A stretch of DNA of 6,466 bases from Trueperaceae bacterium (GTDB taxonomy: Bacteria > Deinococcota > Deinococci > Deinococcales > Trueperaceae). Made by a program: the position numbers and the translations under genes. The DNA is taken from assembly GCA_024636105.1 (NCBI GenBank), contig JAGXHO010000134.1, positions 1 to 6,466 on the forward strand. Direction: 5' to 3'. The first letter of the stretch is position 1, and each line of letters opens with the position of its first letter. Shown here piece after piece: positions 5,682-6,466 of this stretch. Below the pieces are notes generated by a model. It was not told the DNA's origin. It saw only the letters and a list, made by a program, of their open reading frames with translations, and did no database searches.

Positions 5682-6466
5682 ATGAACCGATTCGTACGCA
5701 CGACCCTACTCACCCTCGCGCTGCTCGCCGTGGCGAGCTTCGCCGTCGCCCAGACCCTCACGGTCACGTTCCGTGGCGTCACCGGCGGCGTCAACGACCT
5801 CCAAGTTCAGTGGATCCGCGAGTACGTGAAGCCCCAGTTCGAAGCCGCCAACCCCGGCGTCACCGTTGAGCTCATCGAGTTCGGTGGCTCGGGCGAGGCC
5901 CACCGGGAGCAGTTCGCCCTCGACCTCTCGGTCGGCGCCGGCGCCGACGTGATGGGCTTCGACGGCTTCTGGATCCCCGAGTTCGTCGAAGCCGGCCTCC
6001 TCGAGCCGCTCAGCGCCGCCAGCGCCGCCGCGAACGACTGGGAAGGCTGGAACCACATCCCCGAAGGCCTTCAGGCGCTCGCCGCCTTCGATGGCGAACG
6101 ATCCGGGATCGCGCTCGGCACCGACTTCCGGATGATCCACGTCCGCACCGACATCCTCGAAGCGGCCGGCATCGACGCCGCCAACTGGCAACCGACGAGC
6201 TGGGAAGAGCTGCTCGACGCCGCCCGGACCCTCAAGGCGGCGAACCCCGGTTCGTTCCCGCTCCAGATCAACGCCGGCACGGCGATGGGCGAAGCGACCA
6301 CCATGCAGGGCTACTACATGGTCCTGCTCGGCACCGGTCACTTCCTGCTCGACGACGAGGAACGTTGGATCGTCCGCAGCCAGGGCATCCTCGACACGCT
6401 CGATCTCTACAAGACGATCTACGTCGACGAGATGCTCGGCGACGCCCGCCTGCAGCTGCTGCAGGA
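5682..6466 (+). CDS. Sugar ABC transporter extracellular solute-binding protein (family 1), C-terminus cut by window edge
   Basis: The first 261 residues of a family 1 solute-binding protein are visible, out of the roughly 400-430 usual for the family. It should capture a sugar or glycoside in the periplasm and deliver it to membrane permeases, probably encoded beyond the right edge. The signal peptide is clear: basic MNRFVR, a hydrophobic core at 9-22, and a likely cut after AVA at 23, leaving Gln24 first. There is no lipobox cysteine, so the protein is predicted soluble in the periplasm and not lipid-anchored. Family landmarks are FEAANPGVTVELI (53-65), GADVMGFDGFWIPEFVEAGLLEPL (87-110), ALGTDFRMIHVRTDILEAAGI (144-164) and PTSWEELLDAARTL (171-184). 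The ATG at 5682 has AAGGAG (5670-5675) six bases upstream. It follows the mannosidase gene by 76 bp with a hairpin and operator-like sequence between, so it may be expressed separately. The ligand is inferred to be an alpha-mannoside from the neighbouring GH38 gene. Confidence 0.92.
   Translation, partial: MNRFVRTTLLTLALLAVASFAVAQTLTVTFRGVTGGVNDLQVQWIREYVKPQFEAANPGVTVELIEFGGSGEAHREQFALDLSVGAGADVMGFDGFWIPEFVEAGLLEPLSAASAAANDWEGWNHIPEGLQALAAFDGERSGIALGTDFRMIHVRTDILEAAGIDAANWQPTSWEELLDAARTLKAANPGSFPLQINAGTAMGEATTMQGYYMVLLGTGHFLLDDEERWIVRSQGILDTLDLYKTIYVDEMLGDARLQLLQ
5683..5694 (+). promoter_or_regulatory. One-mismatch operator core overlapping the solute-binding protein start codon
   Basis: GAACCGATTCG at 5684-5694 matches the operator core GAACCGGTTCG at ten of eleven bases and overlaps the ATG. 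It also encodes the ordinary basic start of a signal peptide (M-N-R-F), so coincidence is quite possible. If real, the LacI regulator would sit directly on the translation start, similar to O2. Confidence 0.3.

Noticed and set aside
4372..5685. 437-codon plus-strand frame inside the mannosidase gene
   Set aside because: It is an Arg/Ala/Pro-rich alternative frame of the GH38 C-terminal region, with no independent ribosome site or domain.
5650..5685. 11-codon frame ending in ATGA overlap with the solute-binding protein gene
   Set aside because: No ribosome site precedes its ATG, the binding-protein gene has its own strong AAGGAG, and the overlap follows automatically because the second codon begins with A. 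It shows how easily such overlaps arise here.

Overview
The window is strongly GC-rich, with codon third positions dominated by G/C, and carries five protein genes in two divergent groups. A substrate-binding protein with a cleavable signal peptide ending in AVA-Q and no lipobox cysteine argues for a diderm with a real periplasm. Together with the base composition and the sugar-gene repertoire, this suggests a Deinococcota lineage (Trueperaceae-like). That placement is inferred from style only, and an actinobacterial or Chloroflexota origin is not excluded. I saw no rRNA, tRNA, CRISPR array, insertion sequence or attachment site.

Leftward group (minus strand, from position 1475 to the left edge): a TIM-barrel protein of the inosose dehydratase / sugar isomerase type (540-1475) is followed after 47 bp by a BtpA/SgcQ-family TIM-barrel protein (1-492), cut off by the window edge. 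Both have strong Shine-Dalgarno sequences and look like one operon.

Rightward group (plus strand): a LacI-family repressor (1675-2673), a cytoplasmic GH38 alpha-mannosidase (2795-5605), and the start of a sugar ABC transporter solute-binding protein (5682 to the right edge). A TTGACG/TACCTT promoter lies in the 199-bp divergent region.

The most striking regulatory signal is a shared operator. A perfect 14-bp palindrome (TCGAACCGGTTCGA) lies before lacI and a 12-bp core of it lies before the mannosidase, within an identical 17-bp block. The left part of the block (CCATCGAACC) recurs before the binding-protein gene, and a one-mismatch core overlaps that gene's start codon. This fits one local LacI regulator controlling itself, the mannosidase and the transporter.

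Two small open frames, one of 21 codons before lacI and one of 42 codons bridging lacI and the mannosidase, contain the operators and overlap the downstream GTG start as GTGA. They may be leader or coupling ORFs, but the overlap alone is weak evidence in GC-rich DNA.

Working model (inference): an alpha-mannoside is imported by the ABC transporter, cleaved in the cytoplasm by the GH38 enzyme, and the aglycone or a keto/inositol derivative is processed by the divergent TIM-barrel enzymes.
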